DNA of 37,987 nt from Herpetosiphon llansteffanensis (GTDB lineage: Bacteria > Chloroflexota > Chloroflexia > Chloroflexales > Herpetosiphonaceae): positions 1 to 37,987 of the forward strand of contig NZ_PUBZ01000118.1 in the NCBI RefSeq assembly GCF_003205875.1, given 5' to 3'. Below are positions 1 to 9,122 of the stretch, in pieces (position 1 is the stretch's first letter; every line of letters starts with the position of its first letter). Below the pieces are notes generated by a model. The model was not told the origin of the DNA. It was given only the letters and a program-made list of their open reading frames with translations, and did not search any database. Both the position numbers and the translations under genes were made by a program.

Positions 1-391
1 AATGGGCGAGGGATCGGTTGTCGGGGGCTGGGGGGCTGGAACCACGAAGGGGATGAGGCGTTTGGCGTTTGGCTATTGGCTTTGGGACTTCTGCCTTGTG
101 ATTTTTGATTTTTGACTTCTGGTTTTCATCCCTCATCCCTCATCCTTTGGTTCTCTGCGCCTCTGCGTTAAAAGAAGGATACTAAGGACACGAAGGGCCA
201 CGAAGCCTGAAACCACGAAGATCGCGAAGAACACGAAGGCAAAGTTTTTTAGCCACGAATTGCACGAATTCCACGAACAATGTTCCGATAGCCAAAAGCC
301 GTTAGCCATATGCTCTATGTTCTATGCTCTATGTTCTCTGTTCTCTAGTCCCCAACCAATTAACATTCTGCTAAATTTGCTGCTAATTTGA
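1..391. repeat. Repeat-rich intergenic spacer with CACGAAG-type words
   Basis: No gene is visible here. The spacer is built of short degenerate repeated words. CACGAAG or CCACGAA recurs about every 8-12 bases at 41-50 and 185-240, and CACGAA recurs at 251-280. A second word family alternates ATGCTCTATG and TTCTATG at about 309-345, and its reverse complement reappears at 37940-37970 at the other end of the window. Words such as CCCTCATCC are repeated around 128-145. Similar CGAAG-type words occur in the opposite orientation near 18004-18034. This looks like slippage-prone intergenic filler, not coding sequence. Confidence 0.6.
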
Positions 392-420
392 TTGACAAGC
401 CCCAAACAGCGTGTTATGGT
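392..420 (+). promoter_or_regulatory. Sigma70-type promoter of the copper operon
   Basis: A perfect -35 TTGACA lies at 392-397 and a -10 TATGGT at 415-420, separated by 17 bp. The predicted transcription start is near 427, inside the C/G palindrome described separately. The promoter faces copZ and copA. Confidence 0.7.
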
Positions 421-428
421 TTAGATAT

Positions 429-449
429 ACCCCCCCCTGGGTGGGGGGT
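429..449. promoter_or_regulatory. CsoR-type copper operator (C-tract/G-tract palindrome)
   Basis: ACCCCCC (429-435) and GGGGGGT (443-449) form a perfect 7-bp inverted repeat around a 7-bp centre. CsoR-family copper sensors bind pseudo-palindromes of exactly this style (A/T, C-run, short centre, G-run, A/T). The site covers the predicted start site of a promoter driving copper genes, so a repressor here would block initiation until Cu(I) releases it. No csoR gene is in the window, so the regulator must be encoded elsewhere. Assignment is by pattern and context. Confidence 0.65.
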
Positions 450-468
450 GAGCGATAAGGAGTAAGCA

Positions 469-699
469 ATGAAAACCGAAAGCTTCAACGTTCCAGGCAT
501 CTCATGCCAACACTGTGTCAACGTCATCAACAACGAAGTAAGCGCCGTGGCTGGGGTTCAAAATGTGGTTGTCGATTTGGCGAGCAAAACTGTCAAAGTC
601 GAAAGCAACGAGCAAGTGAGCCGCGACCAATTGGTGACGGCGATCAGCGAAGCTGGCTATGATGTTTCGCCATTCGCCAATTCAATTCCATTAAATTAG
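469..699 (+). CDS. copZ: CopZ-like copper chaperone (HMA domain)
   Basis: This 76-residue protein is a single heavy-metal-associated domain. The Cu(I)-binding loop GISCQHC places C13 and C16 near the N-terminus, as in CopZ/Atx1 chaperones. Length and the beta-alpha-beta-beta-alpha-beta pattern fit the family. It should carry Cu(I) in the cytoplasm and hand it to the N-terminal HMA domains of the ATPase encoded 73 bp downstream. The ATG at 469 is preceded by a good ribosome site, AAGGAG at 457-462. It is the first gene behind the promoter and CsoR-type operator, so it is probably copper-inducible. The metal is inferred from the neighbour; the fold assignment is secure. Confidence 0.9.
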   Translation: MKTESFNVPGISCQHCVNVINNEVSAVAGVQNVVVDLASKTVKVESNEQVSRDQLVTAISEAGYDVSPFANSIPLN

Positions 700-772
700 G
701 GGCTTGTGGTTGGGTCGGGTTGCACAATCAGCCCGCCATCCCACTCACTGCGCCAGATCTGAAGGTATAGGT

Positions 773-3289
773 ATGGATACAAAGACTCTTACGTTGCCAG
801 TGACCGGCATGACGTGTGCCGCTTGTGTGACCCGCGTCGAACGTAATTTGAAAAAAGTAAGCGGCGTTGCTGAAGCGAGCGTCAATTTAGCCAGCGAATC
901 AGCGACCGTCGCGTTTGATCCCGCAGCGGTTACGCCGACCAGCTTAATTGCAGCGGTCGAAAAAGGCGGCTATGGCGTAATTACTGCCGAACGCACGTTG
1001 CCAATCACGGGCATGACCTGCGCCGCTTGTGTGACGCGGGTTGAAAAAGCTGCCCGCAAAGTCGATGGCGTATTGGATGCAACGGTCAATTTGGCAACCG
1101 AAAGCGCAAGTATCCGCTATCTGCCCGATCAGGCAAGCCTCGAGCAAATCAAAGCAGCAATTAGCAAAGCTGGCTATGGCGTTATCGATACTGGCGAGGA
1201 TGACGACGCTGAGGATAGCGAAACTCAAGCGCGCCAAGCAGAACTCAAGCGCAAACGCACCAATCTGGTTGTCGCCCTTGTGCTAGGCATTCCATTGATG
1301 ATTCTCTCGATGATGCATGACTTTAGCCTGATTAGCCCAATTTGGCTGGGTAGCGCTCGCGATATGGGCGATATGGGCCATCATATGCCAGCGTTTTACA
1401 ATCTCTGGCCTTGGCTGTTTGGCCTAATGGCAACGCCGGTTGTGTTTTATAGTGGGCGCGATTTTCTGCGCGGAGCGTGGGTTAACCTCAAGCATGGCAG
1501 CGCCAATATGGACACGCTGATTGCGCTTGGCTCGCTCACGGCCTATGGCTTTAGCTTGGCGGTCTTGCTGTTCAAGCTCAGCGGCCACGTCTACTTTGAA
1601 ACCGCCGCCATGATTGTGGCTTTGATTTTGGTTGGTAAATATCTCGAAGCCAAAGCCAAAAGCGCCACTTCATCAGCAATTCGCGCCTTGATCAATTTGC
1701 AGCCGCCGACTGCTCGGGTTTTGCGTGGCGGGGTTGAAGTTGAGTTGGCAGTGGCCGATGTGCGGGCTGGCGAGATTGTGGTCGTGCGGCCTGGCGAGAA
1801 AATTCCGGTTGACGGCGTTGTGACCATGGGCCAATCGGCAGTTGACGAATCGATGTTAACCGGCGAATCGTTGCCAGTTGAAAAGCGGGTTGGCGATAGC
1901 GTGTTTGGCGCGACGCTCAACAATGCTGGCAGTTTTCAATTACGCGCGACGGCGGTTGGCAAGGCCAGCGCTTTAGCCCAAATTGTCAACTTGGTCAAAG
2001 CCGCTCAAGGCTCCAAAGCGCCAATTCAGCGCCTAGCCGACCAAATTTCGGGCGTGTTTGTGCCAATTGTGATCGTGATTGCCTTGCTGACCTTTGGTCT
2101 GTGGTATTGGGTTGGCGGCGTTGGCTTCACCCAATCGCTGATCTTTGCCGTCGCCGTGTTGGTGATTGCCTGCCCATGTGCGTTGGGCTTGGCCACGCCA
2201 ACGGCAATTATGGTTGGCACAGGGGTTGGCGCACAACATGGCATCTTGATTAAAAATGCTGAGAGCCTCGAACGCGCCGTGCGCTTGCAAACGATTGTGC
2301 TCGATAAAACTGGCACGATTACCGAAGGCAAGCCAACGCTGACCAATATTTTGGCTTTGGGCGATGAAGCTACGTTGCTGAGCCTCGCTGCAACCGCCGA
2401 ACGTGGCTCTGAGCATCCACTGGGCAAGGCGATTGTTCAAGGGGCAACTGCTCGTGGCGCAACTGTCGGCCAAGCTGCTCATTTCAAGGCAATTGTTGGT
2501 GGTGGTATTGAAGCAGAGGTCAATCAACAAAAGCTTGTGATTGGTAGCCCGCGCTTGGTTCGCGAACAAGGCTACGATTTGAGCACTATTCAATCAACGA
2601 TCGATCAATGGCAATCTGAAGGCAAAACTGCGATGGTCGTGGTGGTTGATCAACAGCTTGCTGGCGTGTTGGCTGTTGCCGATACGATCAAAGCCTCTTC
2701 GCCAGCGGCAATCAAACAATTGCGTAATTTGGGCCTCAAAGTTGTGATGTTGACTGGCGACAATCAACGGACTGCCGAAGCGATTGGCCGCGAAGCTGGC
2801 GTTGAGCATGTGATTGCCGATGTGCTGCCAGCAGACAAAGCTGCCAAAATCAAGCAATTGCAAGCAGAAGGTGGCTTTGTGGCCATGGTTGGCGATGGGG
2901 TCAATGATGCACCAGCTTTGGCTCAAGCAGATGTTGGGGTGGCGATTGGCACTGGCACCGATGTGGCAATTGAAGCTAGCGATATTACGCTGCTCCGTGG
3001 CGATTTGGTTGGCGTGGCCCAAGCGATTGAGCTTTCGCGCCGCACCATGACCACGATTCGCTGGAATCTGTTCTGGGCCTTTATCTACAATGTGATTGGG
3101 ATTCCAATTGCTGCTGGCGTGTTCTACAACCTGACTGGCTGGCAACTCTCGCCGCTCTTGGCAGCTGGCGCGATGGCCTTCTCATCGGTGTTTGTCGTTA
3201 CCAACTCGCTACGTTTGAAACGAGCAGCGACCTTGCCGAATGCTCATCCCAGCTCAACCAACGAGCCACTCCAACCAGCCCACGCCTAA
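773..3289 (+). CDS. copA: Cu(I)-exporting P1B-type ATPase
   Basis: This 838-residue protein is a heavy-metal P-type ATPase that exports Cu(I) across the cytoplasmic membrane. It has two N-terminal HMA domains, each with MTCAAC (C15/C18 and C83/C86). It also has the TGES actuator motif, the membrane CPC motif (C467-P-C469) that defines Cu+/Ag+ transport, the phosphorylated Asp in DKTGT (D511), the SEHPLG nucleotide-binding motif and GDGVNDAP. The last membrane helices carry the YN and MxxSS residues of the copper subgroup. The ATG at 773 is preferred over an in-frame TTG at 704 because GAAGG at 761-765 precedes it and the HMA domain starts right after it. It is probably co-transcribed with copZ and ends at a strong hairpin. 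Confidence 0.93.
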   Translation: MDTKTLTLPVTGMTCAACVTRVERNLKKVSGVAEASVNLASESATVAFDPAAVTPTSLIAAVEKGGYGVITAERTLPITGMTCAACVTRVEKAARKVDGVLDATVNLATESASIRYLPDQASLEQIKAAISKAGYGVIDTGEDDDAEDSETQARQAELKRKRTNLVVALVLGIPLMILSMMHDFSLISPIWLGSARDMGDMGHHMPAFYNLWPWLFGLMATPVVFYSGRDFLRGAWVNLKHGSANMDTLIALGSLTAYGFSLAVLLFKLSGHVYFETAAMIVALILVGKYLEAKAKSATSSAIRALINLQPPTARVLRGGVEVELAVADVRAGEIVVVRPGEKIPVDGVVTMGQSAVDESMLTGESLPVEKRVGDSVFGATLNNAGSFQLRATAVGKASALAQIVNLVKAAQGSKAPIQRLADQISGVFVPIVIVIALLTFGLWYWVGGVGFTQSLIFAVAVLVIACPCALGLATPTAIMVGTGVGAQHGILIKNAESLERAVRLQTIVLDKTGTITEGKPTLTNILALGDEATLLSLAATAERGSEHPLGKAIVQGATARGATVGQAAHFKAIVGGGIEAEVNQQKLVIGSPRLVREQGYDLSTIQSTIDQWQSEGKTAMVVVVDQQLAGVLAVADTIKASSPAAIKQLRNLGLKVVMLTGDNQRTAEAIGREAGVEHVIADVLPADKAAKIKQLQAEGGFVAMVGDGVNDAPALAQADVGVAIGTGTDVAIEASDITLLRGDLVGVAQAIELSRRTMTTIRWNLFWAFIYNVIGIPIAAGVFYNLTGWQLSPLLAAGAMAFSSVFVVTNSLRLKRAATLPNAHPSSTNEPLQPAHA

Positions 3290-3293
3290 TCAA

Positions 3294-3333
3294 GCCAGCA
3301 GGAGCTTCATCGATTGATGAGGCTCCTGCTGGC
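3294..3333 (+). terminator. Strong hairpin after copA
   Basis: An 18-bp stem with one U-G wobble closes a GATT tetraloop. The arms begin GCCAGCAGGAGC (3294-3305) and end GCTCCTGCTGGC (3322-3333). It starts 4 bp after the copA stop and lies between convergent copA and the AIPR gene. There is no good T-run, so it may act as a bidirectional barrier or 3'-end stabiliser more than a classic intrinsic terminator. Confidence 0.7.
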
Positions 3334-3377
3334 ATTCCATTGTGGCTATTTTCATAGACAAATACAGATTTACAAAT

Positions 3378-5447
3378 TTATTTTTGGTAAATTGCTTCTA
3401 GTTTTGCTTTTTCAAGGATATCAATCAAAATTAAAGATTGCTTTTCTGATGGAATCTTTTCAGGTAGTCGAGCTGCAATTTGCAGTATCCCTTGCTCCTT
3501 TATTGAGAAGAGTCCTTTTTCTTGGCCTTCTGCAAGGATATATGCCCATGTTTCACCAGAAATTCCAACTACTATTTTCTGCGCCTCAATTCCATTCAGC
3601 ATTTTTTGGGTTTTTGCTGAAGATCTTGCCTCATTTTCCAATTGATCCGTAAAAGCTAGCTCTTCAAAAAAAGATACTGGAAGTAGTTGCTCTAAAGTAT
3701 ATAGTTTTTCCTGTAATGTTATCCAACAAGCCTCTTTTTTACACCACTCGCTAATATTAGAGATATTACCTGTAGGATGCATAATATGATTGTATACAAG
3801 TTTTGCAGTAACTTCTATCGCTTGTATCGTGGTTTGAGTAATCTCTTGATTATGCCATACCTTGAGAAAGTCGAAAGATTTATTCTGACGAGAGCATATT
3901 TTAGATAGCATAGCAATTGTATATGCTACGACATTTGCTCGATAACCACCGTTGTACCAAGATTGAGCCGAAACTATTTTTTCTGTTCTACGAAAAATGA
4001 TTGCTCGAGCAATTGCACGCTTAAAGAAAAATTCATTGAATTGATCTGGCTTTTTTTCCCATTCTTGTCCAACACGTCCCACATACTGGCTAAAATTTTT
4101 TTGTGCCCCTTGATTTACAGAGATAGGATACCCTTCCCATACATTCTCAAATTTAGCAAGATCTGTTTTGGTAAACATCTGTGTTTTAGGATACTCTGCC
4201 TCAAAACGCTTTTTCTGAGTAGCTGTGAGTTTAGCCTGAGCATCGGTATATTGTCCCCGTGCTCTTTCGTAAAACCATTTTGTCTCACGTTGTGAGCCTT
4301 GTTGTGCAGGAACCCATAGTCGGCGTGAGAATTCTTCCATACGTATATGAAATGGATGATTTGAGAAAAAGTCAGCTGCATTAACCTTATTTTGAGTATT
4401 AGCATACTCAGAGATTTGAGGAATAATCTCTTCGCTTTTTTCCTCATCAATAACTGATAATTTCATCTGCACAAAAATATTTTCAAGTGATGCTTTATCC
4501 TTACGATTAGTATGAAACAGTGATGCTGTAGTCTGACCACCATTAACAATTTGTAAATCCTTAAGTGATGCTATAGCAAATCCACTAGATGTTTTTACTA
4601 TTTCAATATGCCTAGCTGTTGCAGTAATACCATTATTGTAAGCAAAAAACATTTCAGGATCTTTCATGATTGTAAGACGAATACCTTTATTAACATTTCC
4701 TCTTACCTGAAGGAAGCTACGGACATTTTGTTCTAATAATCTAGGACCATATTTTCCATATAAATCAGCCAATATTTTGGCTGGCATTACAACTAAATAT
4801 GATTTATAAGTTGCTGAATCCAGATGTGCTGGAAGACATGGCAGTCCTGGATCAATCATCTCAGCAAAGTTTATTTCTAGTTCTTCACGCGCACCGCGTG
4901 ATGTTTGTAATCGATGTAAGCGAGAGAGGTCCCAAATATTGTACGAGAAATTCCATGAATTATAGTGCTTATCTTCAAGCTCCTTTACCTGTGTACTGAG
5001 TACACGCTCAGAAAACAGAAAGAAATTTACTTTAGAAAAAGAACCACATCTATCAGCTATATTACGAGCAAGGTCATAACCATGAGAAGTCTCTTCTAGA
5101 CTAAGATATAGATTTTTTTCGGCACTCGAGGTAAAAAAGTTTTCTAATCGTTTGAAAATAAGTGAAATTTCTGCTCGCGCAAGTGATTGTACCGTTTCTC
5201 GATTAGCAAAGTCTGAAATGAATAAGTCAAGAGAGTTATCGTTAAACCAATATCCATCTACCCTCATACCACCGGTTGCTGAGCGATGATGCCCTAGTTC
5301 AAACCCATCAATAACTCCTGAATCGATAAGCTCATCTGCAATGTTCTGAGTAAACTCAACTTCCAAGAAATCCATATTTGCTTCTGCATTAGCTAGAATT
5401 TCTTGGCGGAAATTATGTAAAAATTCTTCTATTGATAAGGATGTCAT
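3378..5447 (-). CDS. AIPR-family protein of a restriction-modification module
   Basis: This 689-residue protein carries hallmarks of the AIPR (abortive infection phage resistance) family. A central block contains FAYNNGITATA followed by IVNGGQTTASLF, the most conserved stretch of that family. An N-terminal segment reads VDGYWFNDNSLDLFISDF, typical of these proteins. AIPR proteins are linked to phage resistance and occur beside Z1, MORC and PD-(D/E)XK genes; their biochemical role is not settled. It is the last gene of the island. Its ATG lies 5 nt past the stop of the nuclease gene, and its ribosome site GGAG lies inside the end of that gene, suggesting translational coupling. It converges with copA. 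Confidence 0.85.
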   Translation of the reverse strand: MTSLSIEEFLHNFRQEILANAEANMDFLEVEFTQNIADELIDSGVIDGFELGHHRSATGGMRVDGYWFNDNSLDLFISDFANRETVQSLARAEISLIFKRLENFFTSSAEKNLYLSLEETSHGYDLARNIADRCGSFSKVNFFLFSERVLSTQVKELEDKHYNSWNFSYNIWDLSRLHRLQTSRGAREELEINFAEMIDPGLPCLPAHLDSATYKSYLVVMPAKILADLYGKYGPRLLEQNVRSFLQVRGNVNKGIRLTIMKDPEMFFAYNNGITATARHIEIVKTSSGFAIASLKDLQIVNGGQTTASLFHTNRKDKASLENIFVQMKLSVIDEEKSEEIIPQISEYANTQNKVNAADFFSNHPFHIRMEEFSRRLWVPAQQGSQRETKWFYERARGQYTDAQAKLTATQKKRFEAEYPKTQMFTKTDLAKFENVWEGYPISVNQGAQKNFSQYVGRVGQEWEKKPDQFNEFFFKRAIARAIIFRRTEKIVSAQSWYNGGYRANVVAYTIAMLSKICSRQNKSFDFLKVWHNQEITQTTIQAIEVTAKLVYNHIMHPTGNISNISEWCKKEACWITLQEKLYTLEQLLPVSFFEELAFTDQLENEARSSAKTQKMLNGIEAQKIVVGISGETWAYILAEGQEKGLFSIKEQGILQIAARLPEKIPSEKQSLILIDILEKAKLEAIYQK

Positions 5448-5452
5448 GATTA

Positions 5453-6424
5453 TTACTCCATTATGGTTAATTTATTAGTCCTGAATTTTTCAATGCTTGA
5501 TAGTACAATATCATAAGTAACGGATTCAATTCCTTCAGGGATAATTTTTCTTGTAATTCTAGGAAAATCATCCCTAATAATATACGTATATTCATCTTTT
5601 ACCTTAAATAAAGGCGAATCATAATCTGAGATATCGATATAGCCTGCGAATTCCAATTTGAGTTCAAATAAATCTCTAGTTGCATTATATTCTAGTTTGC
5701 TAATAATCCTCTTAGTAATCGTATTAAGACTCTCTCCATGATTTTGTGTCTCTGATAAAAAATAAACTTGTAAATATAACTGATCTAAATGTGTATAGAG
5801 TTGATCTTCAGATGTAATACGTACCTTGTCACGCTGATCTCCTGCAAGTGATTTAACTTCGATTGCTATATCATCTATAATGAAATCTTGATGTTTTTTT
5901 TCAGGGCCTTTCCATCCTTGAATTAATTCATTTTCGCTTAATAGATTCTTTTCCAGCATATTATCAATAAAATATAGCTCAGCATATAACCCTTGTATTT
6001 CGTTTTTAGAAAGAAGATTATTTTTTTTAGTTGAAAGCAATGATTGCCACTTCTTTAATCTTTTGCAGACTATCTGAAATATATCATTTTTCTGATGATG
6101 TATTTTTATGTGATCAATAAGATCAAGACATAATTTCAAAAAAACATCTTTATTTTGTTGATATTCAAGTTTTATTAATAACGCTCTTATATTCTCATCA
6201 TTGAATTCGACTACATCCACATAAATATCCCGAATATTTATTTTTGCTTCTTTGAACAAAGGATTAGGAATAAGCTTTGAAATTTCAATTAATAAACCAG
6301 GTCGACCTTCATGATCTTGTACCCAGAATAATGCAAAATCAACCTCAATTTTGACACGACGGCGAACGATCTGTCTATTAGGGGCTGGAGCCATATCAGA
6401 CCATGGGTCAAATATTAATGTCAT
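5453..6424 (-). CDS. PD-(D/E)XK motif protein (DUF4420-type), predicted nuclease
   Basis: This 323-residue protein matches the DUF4420 / PD-(D/E)XK motif group found in phage-defence operons. The predicted active site is DFIIDDIAIEVKS: acidic residues around 181-185, then E189-x-K191, the E-x-K signature of restriction-endonuclease-fold enzymes. The N-terminal half (RRRVKIEVDFALFWVQDHEG) is typical of the group. The start at 6424 is preferred over 6451 or 6430 because GAGGAAG lies 7 nt before it. This gives a 17-bp overlap with the end of the Z1 gene, consistent with coupled translation. It probably supplies the DNA-cutting activity of the module. Cleavage itself is predicted, not shown. Confidence 0.8.
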   Translation of the reverse strand: MTLIFDPWSDMAPAPNRQIVRRRVKIEVDFALFWVQDHEGRPGLLIEISKLIPNPLFKEAKINIRDIYVDVVEFNDENIRALLIKLEYQQNKDVFLKLCLDLIDHIKIHHQKNDIFQIVCKRLKKWQSLLSTKKNNLLSKNEIQGLYAELYFIDNMLEKNLLSENELIQGWKGPEKKHQDFIIDDIAIEVKSLAGDQRDKVRITSEDQLYTHLDQLYLQVYFLSETQNHGESLNTITKRIISKLEYNATRDLFELKLEFAGYIDISDYDSPLFKVKDEYTYIIRDDFPRITRKIIPEGIESVTYDIVLSSIEKFRTNKLTIME

Positions 6425-9122
6425 AATCATCTTCCTCACTAGAAGAATCATATTGATTCTCTTCGAATTGTTTGAGCCATACTGAGTTTACTACATACTT
6501 TATTGTTCGAACATCGTTTGAATTTGGAAAGCTTAGACTAATAGCTGGAACCAATGATTGGATAACTTGATCATCTTTTTTTCTATCAATTAAATTTAGA
6601 AGATGTAAAAGTAACAAAGGTTTACCGCGTACATTTGTATAATCACTAAATATAGGATTTTTCCTTGATGCCTCAGCTGCCAATCCTTGGGCTCTCATAA
6701 TTTGATTATCATCTAGTCCTATTTTAAACATACTATTACCTGAAAATCTATTTTTATTTCCTGTATACCAACCATTCTCTGAGCTAGGTTTTCTTGGTTG
6801 TCCGGATGTATCATGACCTATATCTCTTTCTTGTGCTGCGATCATATAACCTATTTCAGGTTCCTTTCCTGACAACGATCTGAACGCTACGTCCCAGTAA
6901 GGATATATATCCGAAATTTCCTTGATAAATTTCGGAATATTTTCTTGCAAATCAGATAAATCGTTATGAAATCGAAAGCTGAGAATGAAATTTTGAATAT
7001 CTTCCCAATTTATATCCTTAAATAAAAGAGAGTTAGTTGCTTCAATATAAGGGGCGCTTGACTGACTTAATATATCAAAAAAAGATTTAAAAAAGGATCT
7101 ATTACTTTCATTTTTATCAATAGATGCAGGTAGTATATGGGTCTCCATAAGCTTACCATCATAGCTAATATGGAATGAACGATTTTCCGCATAACGCATT
7201 TTATTTAGTGCCGTAACAATTAATGTATCTGGATGTGCTCTGACATATAGTCCGAAATCACTTGGTTTTTTCTGTTCACGACTCATTCGTTTTACTTGCA
7301 TCCGAAGTTCTTCTGTCGCCTCGCTAATATGACAATACCAGCCATACGAAATATCTGACATGTAAATACGACATAGATCTTCATATCCTTCACGATAGCC
7401 AAACCATCTTCCCATTTGCATCAGCGTATCATACATCTTTGAGTTACGATAAATGTAACTGATTGTCAATCCTTCAATTGTAAGGCCACGTGATAGGCTT
7501 AAACCGCCAATTACAATTACGGTAAGCCCATCCCCCTGATTTGTATAAGTTGTATAATTGAGTGCTTCATCGGATTTACTATTAACTAACAAGATTTTGA
7601 TTAGACTTGCTGCCTCATTCAATTCATCTAATATATCCATCCATTCTGTTTCGGAATTGATATATTCTTCTTGAAAGTTTTTGAATAGTTGTTGTATAAG
7701 TTCATCTTTTAAAGATTTCTCAATTGGCAGTTTATAATTAAAGCGTATTGCATTTTGTAATTTTTCAATATATTCTTTAATAAGATATTTAAATTCTTGT
7801 TGTATAGATACAAAACGAGAAACATTAACCATCATTGAGCAGTGTTTGTTTTTATCACCTCTTATATTACGAATTGTTCGACTAAGGATAAAACAATTTA
7901 TTGCCTTTTTTAAACTTTCTGGAAGAGATTGAATTGAATCATATTTATTATGTCGTATAGAGATATGATTATCTACATCATCTATTTTTCTAATAATAAT
8001 ATTATCGATTGAATCATCACCAGAAAATATCTTTTCAGATCCAAAATAATTTGTTGGTGCATCTAAGCAGTGAATAAAATGTGCTGGAAATAAATCATTT
8101 CCAAGCATATCATTTTTATTATCCGGATTAATAAATACATTGGCAAATGGAGTAGCTGTATAGCCTATATAACAACGTTTTTTAAATAAATTAAGTATTC
8201 TACGGATCTCTTTATTTGTTCTTGTTGGATCTATTTCTGGTTTATTAGTATTGATAGAAGCATTATCAGCCTCATCATCAATTAATAACATCGGAATATC
8301 AGAGATTTTCTCTATACCCTGACGTACATTTAATTCCTTTAACCAATTATAGAGACTACCAAGTGTACTTACGTTCTTTTTAATAACGAGTATAAATGTA
8401 TTATTAAGGGATTTTAATTCCATGCCGAATCTATTTGCAAGAGCTTTATTAAAATCGCTCTCAGTTGTGGTAACAGTTACAGGCATAGAACGATTAGGTC
8501 TTAACTGACCTACTCCAATCCGGTTATTATTCTTACTATCCCGACCTATAAATCCTACATCAATACGCTCTTGGGTTTGTGTTCTAAGATTATTATGAAT
8601 CCCAGCAATAACAATTATAAATTTATAGCCAGCATCAGCAGCCTTTGAAATCAACCCAATGTAATTTGAGGTCTTTCCTGATTGAACATGACCAATCACT
8701 AATCCTCTTCGCTCCCAATCTCCATCTTTCTGTGGGTCTTGTAGAAGACCAAGAATTCGGTTAGTAACAGAACCCATTGAGCCAATCACACGAGTTGGCC
8801 AACCTTGCGTAATAAGATATTTCTCATAGTCTTCTGCATAATCCCAACTGATTTGATGCTTACGATACCATTCTTCATCATGAGGTATATCAAGATCGAT
8901 AAGAGAGACACCTGCTCCCATAGTTGTAAAATATTGGGTTTCGAGCGATCTAATAAGTATATTAAAATCCTCTGATTTAAATTGATAGTAGGTATCTTGA
9001 AATACAGGACGAAATTGTTCAACAATTGTAATAATATCTTGACTAGATAGATAATCACCACGAGAAAGAATAACTTGAGATAGAAGTTTTTCGGCTTCTT
9101 TAATTTTTACTGAATACGTCAT
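6408..9122 (-). CDS. Z1-domain superfamily II helicase-like ATPase
   Basis: This 904-residue protein is a Z1-domain ATPase of the SF2 helicase class. The motifs are intact: Walker A GHVQSGKT (144-151), Walker B DDEAD (282-286), motif III-like TATPF (322-326), and the C-terminal arginine-finger motif QMGRWFGYR (569-577) after SRGLTIEGLT. Z1 proteins accompany MORC-like ATPases, PD-(D/E)XK nucleases and methyltransferases in predicted restriction-modification operons, where they are thought to translocate on or remodel DNA. Its ATG shares one base with the stop of the upstream ATPase gene (TAATG), and GAGGAG precedes it at a good distance. It is full length and shows no disruption. Substrate and polarity are unknown. 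Confidence 0.88.
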   Translation of the reverse strand: MTYSVKIKEAEKLLSQVILSRGDYLSSQDIITIVEQFRPVFQDTYYQFKSEDFNILIRSLETQYFTTMGAGVSLIDLDIPHDEEWYRKHQISWDYAEDYEKYLITQGWPTRVIGSMGSVTNRILGLLQDPQKDGDWERRGLVIGHVQSGKTSNYIGLISKAADAGYKFIIVIAGIHNNLRTQTQERIDVGFIGRDSKNNNRIGVGQLRPNRSMPVTVTTTESDFNKALANRFGMELKSLNNTFILVIKKNVSTLGSLYNWLKELNVRQGIEKISDIPMLLIDDEADNASINTNKPEIDPTRTNKEIRRILNLFKKRCYIGYTATPFANVFINPDNKNDMLGNDLFPAHFIHCLDAPTNYFGSEKIFSGDDSIDNIIIRKIDDVDNHISIRHNKYDSIQSLPESLKKAINCFILSRTIRNIRGDKNKHCSMMVNVSRFVSIQQEFKYLIKEYIEKLQNAIRFNYKLPIEKSLKDELIQQLFKNFQEEYINSETEWMDILDELNEAASLIKILLVNSKSDEALNYTTYTNQGDGLTVIVIGGLSLSRGLTIEGLTISYIYRNSKMYDTLMQMGRWFGYREGYEDLCRIYMSDISYGWYCHISEATEELRMQVKRMSREQKKPSDFGLYVRAHPDTLIVTALNKMRYAENRSFHISYDGKLMETHILPASIDKNESNRSFFKSFFDILSQSSAPYIEATNSLLFKDINWEDIQNFILSFRFHNDLSDLQENIPKFIKEISDIYPYWDVAFRSLSGKEPEIGYMIAAQERDIGHDTSGQPRKPSSENGWYTGNKNRFSGNSMFKIGLDDNQIMRAQGLAAEASRKNPIFSDYTNVRGKPLLLLHLLNLIDRKKDDQVIQSLVPAISLSFPNSNDVRTIKYVVNSVWLKQFEENQYDSSSEEDDYDINI

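Noticed and set aside
41-280. CRISPR array in the CACGAAG word region
   Set aside because: Repeat words are only 7-10 bases, degenerate and irregularly spaced, with no spacers of constant length and no cas genes.
704-772. N-terminal extension of CopA from a TTG at 704
   Set aside because: The extra 23 residues are not HMA-like, and the ATG at 773 has its own ribosome site and starts directly before the first HMA domain.
944-3145. Long antisense frames opposite copA
   Set aside because: They are mirror frames created by codon bias of a clear P-type ATPase gene; no ribosome sites or domains.
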